DNA of 16,500 nt, from positions 1 through 16,500 of the forward strand of contig JAITPB010000138.1 in the NCBI GenBank assembly GCA_031289625.1, in the 5' to 3' direction. The notes beneath the pieces are model-generated. The model saw only the letters and a list, made by a program, of their open reading frames with translations. It had not been told where the DNA came from and did no database searches. Below, in pieces: positions 6,593 to 13,901 of the stretch (position 1 is the stretch's first letter; every line of letters starts with the position of its first letter). The position numbers and the translations under genes are program-made. The DNA comes from Clostridiales bacterium (GTDB lineage Bacteria; Bacillota; Clostridia; Lachnospirales; WQUN01).

Positions 6593-6610
6593 TTTTCCAC
6601 AGTATCCACA
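6593..6610 (+). promoter_or_regulatory. Tandem DnaA boxes flanking the unwinding element
   Basis: TTTTCCACA (6593-6601) and GTATCCACA (6602-6610) each differ from the consensus 9-mer at one position and abut head to tail on the + strand. They sit directly before the GC tetranucleotide and trinucleotide repeat. This is the position of the boxes that nucleate the single-strand DnaA filament in the B. subtilis model. Confidence 0.8.
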
Positions 6611-6614
6611 GCCC

Positions 6615-6630
6615 CTACTACTACTACTAC
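6615..6630 (+). repeat. DnaA-trio repeat, five perfect CTA units
   Basis: Five uninterrupted CTA trinucleotides (6615-6629) plus a further C follow the tandem DnaA boxes and precede AT-rich DNA (AAAAGACAATAATG). On the opposite strand these read as TAG repeats. DnaA-trios bind DnaA as single-stranded DNA and promote opening. Position, spacing and sequence all match that element. Confidence 0.85.
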
Positions 6631-6761
6631 AAAAGACAATAATGTTTTATAGGCAAATCGCGTGCGCGCAGGTGATCAAATTTTTTTTCCAGAAAATCAT
6701 CGGCCGATCCGAATGCTCTGTTCGATTTTTGGTGAAAAAAATCCAGTAAGGAGAGAGCCAT

Positions 6762-7883
6762 ATGAATTTTGTCATGGGCAAGGAAATTCTTTTGGAAAAT
6801 TTGAGCATAGTCAGCAAAGCGGTCTCCAGCCGCAGCACTATGCCCATTTTGGAATGTGTTCTCATTTCTGCGGAAGATCAAGTACGTTTGACAGGCAATA
6901 ACCTCGAAATGGGCATTGAGACCGCCGGTATGGACGCTGACATTACGGAACAGGGTTCCGTCGCGCTGGAGGCTAAAATATTTCTGGAGATCATTCGAAA
7001 AATGCCTGGAGATACCGTCAGCTTTCAATCCGACGCCAATCATTTGACAAAGCTGAAAAGCGGACGCGCCGAATTTAAAATACTCGGCTTGCCGGGGGAT
7101 GAGTTTCCTGTTTTGCCAAAGGTGCCGAAAGAATTGGGATACACGGTGAGCGCCTCTATTTTTAAAGACATGATACGGCAGACGATTTTTTCCGTGGCGC
7201 TGGAAGAATCCAAACCGGTTTTGACCGGCGAACTGCTGCACATCAAAGACGGGATCATGCATTTGGTCTCGGTAGATGGCTTTCGCATTTCCTATCGCTG
7301 CGAACAGCAGGAAACGCTGATGGAATCGGACGCGCAAAACGTGGTGGTGCCTGCCGTCAGCCTGAATGAACTCGCCCGCGTTCTGCCTGCGGCTGGGGCA
7401 AACGAAAAGGACGAAATGCGGTTCTATTTCACGGATAAGCACATACTCTTTGAGACCAATCAGTATACGCTGGTGTCGCGCCTGCTGGAAGGGGAATTCA
7501 TCCGGTACAACCAAATTTTCAACGAGGATTTTACGACTTTGGTCAGCGTGGAGCGCGCTCAACTGCTGCAGAGCCTGGAAAGGGCTTCCCTGATCGCCAG
7601 GGAAAATCGAAAAAGCCCTGTCAAGCTGTCCATTGAGCAGGACAGCATTGTCATCACCTCCAGTACGGAACTGGGCGCTTCTTACGACGAGGTGTCAGCC
7701 GAGATTGACGGCGTAACTTTGGAGATCGCTTTTAACCCCCGATATTTGATTGAGGCCCTAAAGGCCATTGACGAGGAGCGGGTTCTCATTACCTTCACAG
7801 GCGCTTTAAGCCCATGCATTATCAAAAGCAAAGAAAATGAGAATTTTAAATACCTGATTCTGCCGCTCCGGCTGAAAAGCTGA
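6762..7883 (+). CDS. dnaN: DNA polymerase III beta subunit (sliding clamp)
   Basis: The beta clamp is a ring-shaped homodimer that tethers DNA polymerase III to DNA and recruits repair and Okazaki-fragment enzymes. At 373 residues it fits the three-domain family. Recognisable landmarks are SSRSTMPILECVLI, the FSVALEESKPVLTG region, SVDGFRISYR, RYLIEALKAID and the C-terminus YLILPLRL, part of the hydrophobic binding pocket. ATG 6762 has AAGGAG about 9 nt upstream; an in-frame ATG four codons later has no better ribosome site. The gene follows oriC directly. It is separated from recF by 53 bp with no S4-domain (yaaA) gene between them, unlike many Bacillota. Confidence 0.99.
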   Translation: MNFVMGKEILLENLSIVSKAVSSRSTMPILECVLISAEDQVRLTGNNLEMGIETAGMDADITEQGSVALEAKIFLEIIRKMPGDTVSFQSDANHLTKLKSGRAEFKILGLPGDEFPVLPKVPKELGYTVSASIFKDMIRQTIFSVALEESKPVLTGELLHIKDGIMHLVSVDGFRISYRCEQQETLMESDAQNVVVPAVSLNELARVLPAAGANEKDEMRFYFTDKHILFETNQYTLVSRLLEGEFIRYNQIFNEDFTTLVSVERAQLLQSLERASLIARENRKSPVKLSIEQDSIVITSSTELGASYDEVSAEIDGVTLEIAFNPRYLIEALKAIDEERVLITFTGALSPCIIKSKENENFKYLILPLRLKS

Positions 7884-7936
7884 AAGCCCGTCTGTTTATT
7901 TTTGGAAGAAAATGGTGAAACTAAAGGTATGCCTGA

Positions 7937-9019
7937 ATGAGACTACATACCATTTCGTTTAAGGATTTTCGCAATCTAGAAGACAATGTCTGTTCGCTGG
8001 GGCCGAACGTGAACGTCATTTTCGGGGAAAATGCGCAAGGGAAGACCAATTTTTTGGAAGCGGCGTATCTCTGCGCCACAGGCCGCTCTCAACGGGCCGC
8101 CCCGGATAGGGAAATGATCCGCTTTGAGGCGGACGAGGCGCACGTGCAAGCGATGATTGCGGAAGATCACGCTGCGGCGGATCAAATCGACATCCATTTG
8201 CGCAAGGCCGGTAAAAAGAGCGCGGCGGTGAATCACGAGCCCGTCCGCCGGTTGGGGGATTTGTTCGGACACCTGCTGACGGTTGTTTTTTCCCCGGAGG
8301 GGTTGCAGCTGATCAAGGCGGGCCCGGGCGAACGGCGCCATTTCCTGGACATGGAGTTGTGTCAGATCAATCCTGTGTATTACTATGAGCTGCGGCAGTA
8401 TTATCAAATTTTGAAGCAGAGGAATCATTTGCTGAAATTAATTCAACAAAAAACGGAAGACAGAGAAAGCCTGAGCGTTTGGGACCGGCAGATGGCCGAT
8501 CACGGACGGCGGATTTCTGTGTACAGGCGTGAGTTTGTGGAACGCCTGAATCCCCTGGCCGCTTCTATGCACAGCCGGATCACGGGCGGAAAAGAGGTTC
8601 TGTCTGTCTCGTACCGCCCGAATGTTAAGGGAGACGACTTTGAGGAAAGGCTGAGGCGTGGCTGGGACAGGGATATTGCCTTGGGAGGCGCTTCCGTCGG
8701 GGTTCACCGGGACGATCTTGTTTTTATGATCGGCCTGACCGACGCCCGCGTATATGGATCGCAGGGACAGCAGCGTACGGCGGCGCTGGCCGCCAAATTG
8801 GCCGAGGTGAGCCTCATCCGGGAATACAAAGGCTGCGATCCCGTGCTTCTGCTGGACGATGTGCTTTCCGAGCTGGATCAGAGCCGTCAGCGGTTTCTTT
8901 TGGACAGCGCGGGGGGGATTCAGACGATCATTACCTGCACCGGCGCGGAAGATGTGATCAAACAATTACCGGCTGATACAGCCGTACTGCGCATGGCTGG
9001 CGGCCGTTTACGGACTTAG
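7937..9019 (+). CDS. recF: DNA replication and repair protein RecF
   Basis: RecF is an ABC-type ATPase of the SMC/Rad50 class. With RecO and RecR it loads RecA at gaps and helps stalled forks. The 360-residue length is typical. It shows Walker A GENAQGKTN (30-38), the family pattern GERRHFLD (130-137), the ABC signature SQGQQR (275-280) and Walker B LLLDDVLSELD (304-314). It begins MRLHTISFKDFRNL, as in most RecF proteins. ATG 7937 has only a weak AAAGG site 9 nt upstream. A three-codon frame (7929-7940) overlaps the start, but I do not treat it as a gene. The stop is 11 bp before remB. Confidence 0.98.
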   Translation: MRLHTISFKDFRNLEDNVCSLGPNVNVIFGENAQGKTNFLEAAYLCATGRSQRAAPDREMIRFEADEAHVQAMIAEDHAAADQIDIHLRKAGKKSAAVNHEPVRRLGDLFGHLLTVVFSPEGLQLIKAGPGERRHFLDMELCQINPVYYYELRQYYQILKQRNHLLKLIQQKTEDRESLSVWDRQMADHGRRISVYRREFVERLNPLAASMHSRITGGKEVLSVSYRPNVKGDDFEERLRRGWDRDIALGGASVGVHRDDLVFMIGLTDARVYGSQGQQRTAALAAKLAEVSLIREYKGCDPVLLLDDVLSELDQSRQRFLLDSAGGIQTIITCTGAEDVIKQLPADTAVLRMAGGRLRT

Positions 9020-9030
9020 GCGGTGACGGA

Positions 9031-9315
9031 GTGTTTTTGCATATTGGCAGTGAGAGAATGGTTTCCATCCGCAAAATTATTTTGATACTGGACGGAAAAG
9101 CTTTAACCTCAGAAATCACCAGATCATTCGCAGGGAACTGGAATACCGAAGCGGGAGAGGCGGAACAAACGCGCAGCCTGGTTGTCGCGGACGGGCGTAT
9201 CTACGCGTCGCCGATTTCCGCACTCACGCTCAAAAAAAGGCTGCAGCGGATCAACGCGGTTTTTGGGGGTCATGATGGATGGAAAAAAGATAAGGGCAGC
9301 CGTGACAAGGAGTGA
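9031..9315 (+). CDS. remB: Extracellular matrix regulator RemB-like protein (DUF370)
   Basis: This 94-residue protein starts with GTG (MFLHIGSERMVSIRKIILIL). The opening with a short beta strand and a conserved histidine, then VVADGRIYASPISALTLKKR, matches the YaaB/RemB family. In Bacillus subtilis that gene lies, as here, between recF and gyrB and contributes to matrix gene activation together with RemA. The biochemical activity of RemB is little known. The middle (about 30-45, GNWNTEAGEAEQ) is variable and the tail (GGHDGWKKDKGSRDKE) charged. Only a weak AGGCGG ribosome site precedes it. Its TGA overlaps the ribosome site of gyrB, suggesting co-translation. Confidence 0.85.
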   Translation: MFLHIGSERMVSIRKIILILDGKALTSEITRSFAGNWNTEAGEAEQTRSLVVADGRIYASPISALTLKKRLQRINAVFGGHDGWKKDKGSRDKE

Positions 9316-9320
9316 CGAGG

Positions 9321-11225
9321 ATGTCTGAAGCGTATGACGGCACGCAGATTCAGGTGCTAGAAGGTTTGGAAGCTGTGCGGAAGACGCCGGGCATGTACAT
9401 TGGTTCGACCAGCGCGAAAGGATTGCATCACCTGGTTTACGAGATCGTGGACAACGCGGTGGACGAGGCGTTGGCCGGGTTTTGCAGTGAAATTACGGTG
9501 AATATTCACCCGGGCGATACGATATCCGTGCTGGACAACGGACGCGGAATTCCCGTCGGGATTCAGCCGCAAAAAGGCGTTTCGGCTGTGGAAGTGGTTT
9601 TCACGGTGTTGCACGCGGGCGGCAAGTTCGGCGGCGGCGGCTATAAAGTCTCGGGCGGGCTGCACGGCGTCGGCGCTTCGGTGGTCAACGCGCTGTCTGA
9701 ATGGCTGATTGTGCGGATTTACAACGAAGGCAAGGTTTATGAGCAGGTTTACGAGCGCGGCGAAGCGGTCAAACCGCTGGCAATCACCGGCGAAACCGAT
9801 CAGCGCGGTACGTTTGTGTATTTTAAGCCGGACACCCAAATCTTTGAGGAACTGGAGTTCAGCTTTGACATATTGAAACAGCGTTTGCAGGAAACGGCGT
9901 TTCTAACCAAGGGCCTCAAAATCACGCTCAACGATCTGCGCGGGGAGCAGGAGCAAAGCCGGACATACCTTTACGAAGGCGGCGTCAAAGAATTTGTCGC
10001 CTATATCAACAAAGGCAAAACGCCTATCTTTGACGAGGTGTTTTACGGCGAGGGCAAACGCGCGGACGTATATGTGGAGGCGGCGCTGCAGTACAACGAC
10101 GGCTTTATCGAGAACATTTATACGTTTGTCAACAACATCAATACGTTAGACGGCGGCACGCATCTGGCCGGTTTCCGCGCGGCACTGACCAAAACCATCA
10201 ACGACTATGGCCGGAAATTTAATTTAATTAAAGAGCAGGAGAAAAATTTATCCGGCGAGGACGTCCGGGAAGGCTTGACGGCGGTGGTCAGCATCAAGCT
10301 GGAGCATCCGCAGTTTGACAGCCAGACCAAGGCGAAGCTGGGCAACAGCGAGGCGCGTTTGGCGGTAGAGTCTTTGGTTTCAGAGCGTTTGGCCTGTTTT
10401 TTGGAGGAAAACCCCGCCGTGGGCAAAGTGATTATCGAAAAAAGCCTGATGGCTTCCAGAGCGCGCGACGCCGCGCGGAAAGCCAGGGAACTGGTGCGCC
10501 GCAAGAGCGTATTGGACAGCGGCCGGCTGCCCGGCAAACTCGCGGACTGCTCCGAGAAGGATCCGACAAAGTGCGAGATTTATTTGGTCGAGGGTGAGTC
10601 CGCGGGCGGTTCAGCCAAAGGCGCACGCACGCCGAAGACGCAGGCCATTCTGCCGCTGCGCGGCAAGATCATGAACGTTGAAAAGACGCGGCTGGATCGG
10701 GTGCTTTCCAACGAGGAGATCAAGTCTATGATCACAGCGTTCGGCACGGGCATACACGAGGATTTTGATATCAATAAGCTGCGCTATCACAAAATTGTCA
10801 TTATGACGGACGCGGATGTGGACGGCGCGCATATCCGGACACTGCTGCTGACATTTATGTACCGGTTTATGGCGCCGCTGATTGAAGAGGGCAAGGTGTA
10901 CATCGCGCAGCCGCCCCTCTACAAAGTGGAAAAGGGCAAGAGCGCCTATTATGTGTTTGACGACGCGGAACTGGAAAGACTGTTGGACAGCATCGGGCGC
11001 GACGGCCTCAAGCCGATTCAGCGCTATAAAGGGCTGGGGGAAATGGATGCGGAACAGCTTTGGGACACCACGATGGATCCGGAGCGCCGGACGCTTCTGC
11101 AAGTCAATTTGGAGGACGCCATCATCGCGGATCAAATATTTACGCAGCTGATGGGCGATAAAGTGGAGCCGCGCCGGGAATTTATTCAGGAGTATGGCAG
11201 GCTCGTGGAGAACCTGGATGTGTAA
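9321..11225 (+). CDS. gyrB: DNA gyrase subunit B
   Basis: GyrB is the ATPase subunit of gyrase, which introduces negative supercoils. The 634-residue protein has the GHKL ATPase motifs (N45 in EIVDNAVDEA, DNGRGIP 72-78, GGLHGVGAS 112-120). It also has the TOPRIM motifs EGESAGG (424-430) and the metal-binding DADVDG (497-502), and QRYKGLGEM (567-575) near the C-terminus. ATG 9321 is chosen over an in-frame GTG at 9312 because AAGGAG (9307-9312) ends 8 nt before it and MSEAYDGTQIQVLEGLEAVR is the usual start. The segment after SAK reads GARTPKT rather than the common QGRDRRF type, and EGDS is EGES. gyrA follows after 18 bp. Confidence 0.99.
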   Translation: MSEAYDGTQIQVLEGLEAVRKTPGMYIGSTSAKGLHHLVYEIVDNAVDEALAGFCSEITVNIHPGDTISVLDNGRGIPVGIQPQKGVSAVEVVFTVLHAGGKFGGGGYKVSGGLHGVGASVVNALSEWLIVRIYNEGKVYEQVYERGEAVKPLAITGETDQRGTFVYFKPDTQIFEELEFSFDILKQRLQETAFLTKGLKITLNDLRGEQEQSRTYLYEGGVKEFVAYINKGKTPIFDEVFYGEGKRADVYVEAALQYNDGFIENIYTFVNNINTLDGGTHLAGFRAALTKTINDYGRKFNLIKEQEKNLSGEDVREGLTAVVSIKLEHPQFDSQTKAKLGNSEARLAVESLVSERLACFLEENPAVGKVIIEKSLMASRARDAARKARELVRRKSVLDSGRLPGKLADCSEKDPTKCEIYLVEGESAGGSAKGARTPKTQAILPLRGKIMNVEKTRLDRVLSNEEIKSMITAFGTGIHEDFDINKLRYHKIVIMTDADVDGAHIRTLLLTFMYRFMAPLIEEGKVYIAQPPLYKVEKGKSAYYVFDDAELERLLDSIGRDGLKPIQRYKGLGEMDAEQLWDTTMDPERRTLLQVNLEDAIIADQIFTQLMGDKVEPRREFIQEYGRLVENLDV

Positions 11226-11243
11226 TAGTGGGAGAATGACTCT

Positions 11244-13811
11244 ATGATGGACGGGACAAATCAGGGCGATAAGATCAAAGTGGTGAATTTGGAGGATGAA
11301 ATGCGCAAGTCCTATATCAATTACGCCATGAGCGTAATTGTGGCGCGCGCGCTGCCGGATGTCCGGGACGGGCTTAAACCCGTACACCGCCGGATTCTTT
11401 TCGCCATGCACGAACTCAATCTGGATCCTGCCAAAGCCTATAAAAAATCGGCGCGTATCACCGGCGACACCATGGGCAAATATCATCCGCACGGAGATGT
11501 TTCGATTTATGACGCCATGGTGCGTATGGCGCAGGATTTTTCCATCCGTTATCCCCTGGTGGACGGCCATGGGAATTTCGGATCCCTGGACGGGGATCCC
11601 CCGGCGGCCCAGCGGTATACCGAAGCGCGCCTGAGCCGCATCGCCATGGAAATGCTGCGGGACATCGATAAAGAAACTGTGGATTTCATTCCCAACTATG
11701 ACGGGGAGTTTCAAGAGCCGACGACGATGCCGTCTCGTTTTCCCAACTTGCTGGTCAACGGTTCTTCGGGCATCGCCGTGGGAATGGCCACCAATATTCC
11801 GCCTCACAATTTATCCGAATGCATCGACGCCATCGTTTTGACGCTCGACAATTCTATGCAAAACCACCGGGAAACCAGCCTGCGTGAAATCCTGGAAGTG
11901 ATTCAAGGGCCGGATTTGCCCACGGGAGGCGTAATTCTCGGCTCGGCGGGGTTCAGGCAGGCATACCAGACGGGCCGGGGCAAGATGACGATTAGAGGCG
12001 CCGCGCACATCGAACCCATGAGCGGAGCGTCTGGCCGCGAGATGATCGTGGTGACGGAAATCCCTTATCAAGTCAATAAAGCCCGCATGTTTGAAAGAAT
12101 GGCGGAGCTGGTGAAGGATAAAAAAATTGAAGGCGTAACGGATATGCGGGACGAATCCGACCGCAACGGCATCCGCATTGTGGTGGAACTCAGAAGAGAC
12201 GCCAACGCGCAGGTCATCCTGAACAATTTTTATAAATATTCGCCGCTGCAGGAATCATACAGCGTCATTCAATTGGCGCTGGTCAAAAACAATCAGAACA
12301 AAGACGAAGCCAGGATCCTCACCCTCAAGCAGATCCTTGACGCGTATATCGCACACCAGAAAGACGTCGTGACGCGCCGCACGCGGTTTGAGCTCAACAA
12401 GGCGGAAAAGCGGGCGCATATTTTGCAAGGGCATCTCATTGCGCTGGATCACATCGACGAAGTTATCGCCATTATCCGATCCTGCCCGGACGCCGCGGCG
12501 GCCAAGGCACGGCTGGCCGAACGCTTTGACCTGTCGGAAGAGCAAGCCGGCGCCATTGTGGAAATGCGTCTGCGCGCGCTCACTGGCTTGGAACGGGAAA
12601 AAATCGAAAAAGAGTTCGCCCAGATTCAGGAACTGATCCGAGAACTGCGCGGCATTCTGGAGGATGAAGACCATCTGTGCCAGGTCATCCGCGACGATCT
12701 GATCGCGGTCAAAGAAAAATTCGGGGATCTGCGGAAGACGCAAATTCTAGACGACGATCCCGGCGAGATCGACATAGAGGATCTCATCGAGGAAGAGAAC
12801 AGCGTCATTACGATGACGCATTTGGACTACATCAAGCGGATTCCTTTAAGCGCTTACAAAAGCCAGGCGCGCGGCGGCAAAGGCGTCATCGGCATGCAGA
12901 TGCGCGAAGAGGATCTCATGAAAAATTTGTTTGTGGCCAATACGCATGACAGGATCCTTTTTTTCACCAACCAGGGCAGGGTGTTCGCCTGCAAAGCCTA
13001 TAAAATACCAGAAGCGGGCCGGACAGCCAAGGGCATTGCCATTGTCAACATGCTGAACTTGAACAGCGGGGAAAAAATCGCCGCGGTGATTCCCGTCAAG
13101 GACACAGAACAAAGCGAATATCTCGTTCTCTTAACGAAACAGGGCGTGATTAAAAAGACCGCGCTGCGTCATTTCGCCCATTCGAAACAAAATGGCCTGA
13201 TCGCAATCAATATCAAAGAAAATGATGAGCTCATTACCGCGCTGCGGACAGATGGATCGAAAGAGATTTTTATTGTCAGCAACCAGGGCATGGGGCTGCG
13301 CTTCCGCGAGTCGGACATCCGTCCGATGGGCAGAACGGCGGCCGGTCTTCTGACGATTGTGCTGAAAGCGGGAGATTATGTGGTCGGCGCCGGCGTGGTG
13401 GCGGAGAATGAACAGATTTTGCTCGTGACAGAGCATGGGATGGGCAAATGCGTTGAAATCGATTCTTTCCGGCTTCAATATCGCAGAGGCAAAGGGTTGA
13501 GGGCGTATAAGATCACAGAAAGAACAGGAAACGTCCTTGGCGTCTGTTCTGTGAATGATCGCGAGGAAGTGATGCTGATCACTTCCGAGGGCGTGGTCAT
13601 TCGCATCCGGATTTCCGAGATCTCCGTAATAGGCAGAAACACACAGGGCGTGAAACTGATCAACCTGGGAGAAGGCGTTACGGCGGTCAGTATGGCGAAA
13701 ATCGCGGAAGATCAGATAGAGGAGGACACAGACGCGGGCGCGGAAAATCAGATAGACGGGGAAGATCAGATAGACGCGGACGGGAAAACAGACGAAGAAG
13801 ATAAAAATTAG
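11244..13811 (+). CDS. gyrA: DNA gyrase subunit A
   Basis: GyrA is the DNA breakage-reunion and wrapping subunit. It has 855 residues with catalytic Tyr125 in AAQRYTEARL. The GyrA box QARGGKG (541-547) identifies a gyrase rather than topoisomerase IV. The C-terminal beta-pinwheel shows repeated blades (for example GRTAKGIAIVNM, GRTAAGLLTIVL, GRNTQGVKLINL). The quinolone-determining stretch reads HPHGDVSIYD (81-90): valine stands where E. coli has Ser83, while the Asp87 equivalent is kept. A strongly acidic tail (820-855) contains repeated QID units. ATG 11244 is preceded by GGGAG at 9 nt; a second ATG follows immediately. No clear terminator follows before the next gene's promoter. Confidence 0.99.
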   Translation: MMDGTNQGDKIKVVNLEDEMRKSYINYAMSVIVARALPDVRDGLKPVHRRILFAMHELNLDPAKAYKKSARITGDTMGKYHPHGDVSIYDAMVRMAQDFSIRYPLVDGHGNFGSLDGDPPAAQRYTEARLSRIAMEMLRDIDKETVDFIPNYDGEFQEPTTMPSRFPNLLVNGSSGIAVGMATNIPPHNLSECIDAIVLTLDNSMQNHRETSLREILEVIQGPDLPTGGVILGSAGFRQAYQTGRGKMTIRGAAHIEPMSGASGREMIVVTEIPYQVNKARMFERMAELVKDKKIEGVTDMRDESDRNGIRIVVELRRDANAQVILNNFYKYSPLQESYSVIQLALVKNNQNKDEARILTLKQILDAYIAHQKDVVTRRTRFELNKAEKRAHILQGHLIALDHIDEVIAIIRSCPDAAAAKARLAERFDLSEEQAGAIVEMRLRALTGLEREKIEKEFAQIQELIRELRGILEDEDHLCQVIRDDLIAVKEKFGDLRKTQILDDDPGEIDIEDLIEEENSVITMTHLDYIKRIPLSAYKSQARGGKGVIGMQMREEDLMKNLFVANTHDRILFFTNQGRVFACKAYKIPEAGRTAKGIAIVNMLNLNSGEKIAAVIPVKDTEQSEYLVLLTKQGVIKKTALRHFAHSKQNGLIAINIKENDELITALRTDGSKEIFIVSNQGMGLRFRESDIRPMGRTAAGLLTIVLKAGDYVVGAGVVAENEQILLVTEHGMGKCVEIDSFRLQYRRGKGLRAYKITERTGNVLGVCSVNDREEVMLITSEGVVIRIRISEISVIGRNTQGVKLINLGEGVTAVSMAKIAEDQIEEDTDAGAENQIDGEDQIDADGKTDEEDKN
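13707..13775 (+). repeat. 18-bp-period micro-repeat encoding the acidic GyrA tail
   Basis: GAAGATCAGATAGA (13707), GAAAATCAGATAGAC (13743) and GAAGATCAGATAGAC (13761) recur at multiples of 18 bp. They encode EDQIEE, ENQIDG and EDQIDA. The pattern indicates local duplication at the 3' end of gyrA. Confidence 0.75.
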
Positions 13812-13846
13812 GCGCAGAATTTGATCCAAAAATTTACTGTTTAATA

Positions 13847-13875
13847 TAGACAATGGGAAAAAGTTCAGGTATGAT
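13847..13875 (+). promoter_or_regulatory. Sigma-A-type promoter of the VanW-domain gene
   Basis: TAGACA (13847-13852) and TATGAT (13870-13875) are separated by 17 nt. The start would be near 13882, about 20 nt before the first ATG, leaving room only for the AGGGGGG ribosome site. This makes the gene independently transcribed from gyrA. Confidence 0.7.
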
Positions 13876-13901
13876 AGAACCAAATTTACAGGGGGGAAGT
13901 C

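Larger units (their letters stand above)
6372..6761. other. oriC: Chromosomal replication origin oriC (dnaA-dnaN intergenic region)
   Basis: The 390-bp gap between dnaA and dnaN contains no gene. Order from left to right: a DnaA-box array (6380-6559), an A/T-rich spacer (6560-6592), two tandem boxes (6593-6610), a GC-rich tetranucleotide (6611-6614), five CTA trinucleotides (6615-6629), AT-rich DNA (6631-6652), then a mixed stretch. The mixed stretch includes a 10-bp palindrome, ATCGGCCGAT, and ends with the dnaN ribosome site. The layout closely matches the basal unwinding system described for Bacillus subtilis. Flanking genes all point away from it, consistent with bidirectional forks. I see no convincing dnaN promoter here. 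Confidence 0.95.

Noticed and set aside
6313..6642. 109-residue open frame across the end of dnaA and oriC
   Set aside because: Its sequence is DnaA boxes and trinucleotide repeats read as codons (repeated VDN and Y runs). There is no ribosome site, and it overlaps the real dnaA end.
6627..7562. 311-residue open frame on - strand over dnaN
   Set aside because: Antisense shadow of the certain dnaN gene, with no ribosome site and no recognisable domain.
7929..7940. Three-codon frame (ATG CCT GAA TGA) overlapping the recF start
   Set aside because: The AAAGG site is too close to its ATG to be used. It is most simply chance within the recF ribosome-site spacer.
10611..11807. 398-residue open frame on - strand across the gyrB-gyrA junction
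   Set aside because: Both strands cannot be coding here. It is His/Arg-rich and lies antisense to intact conserved motifs of GyrB and GyrA.
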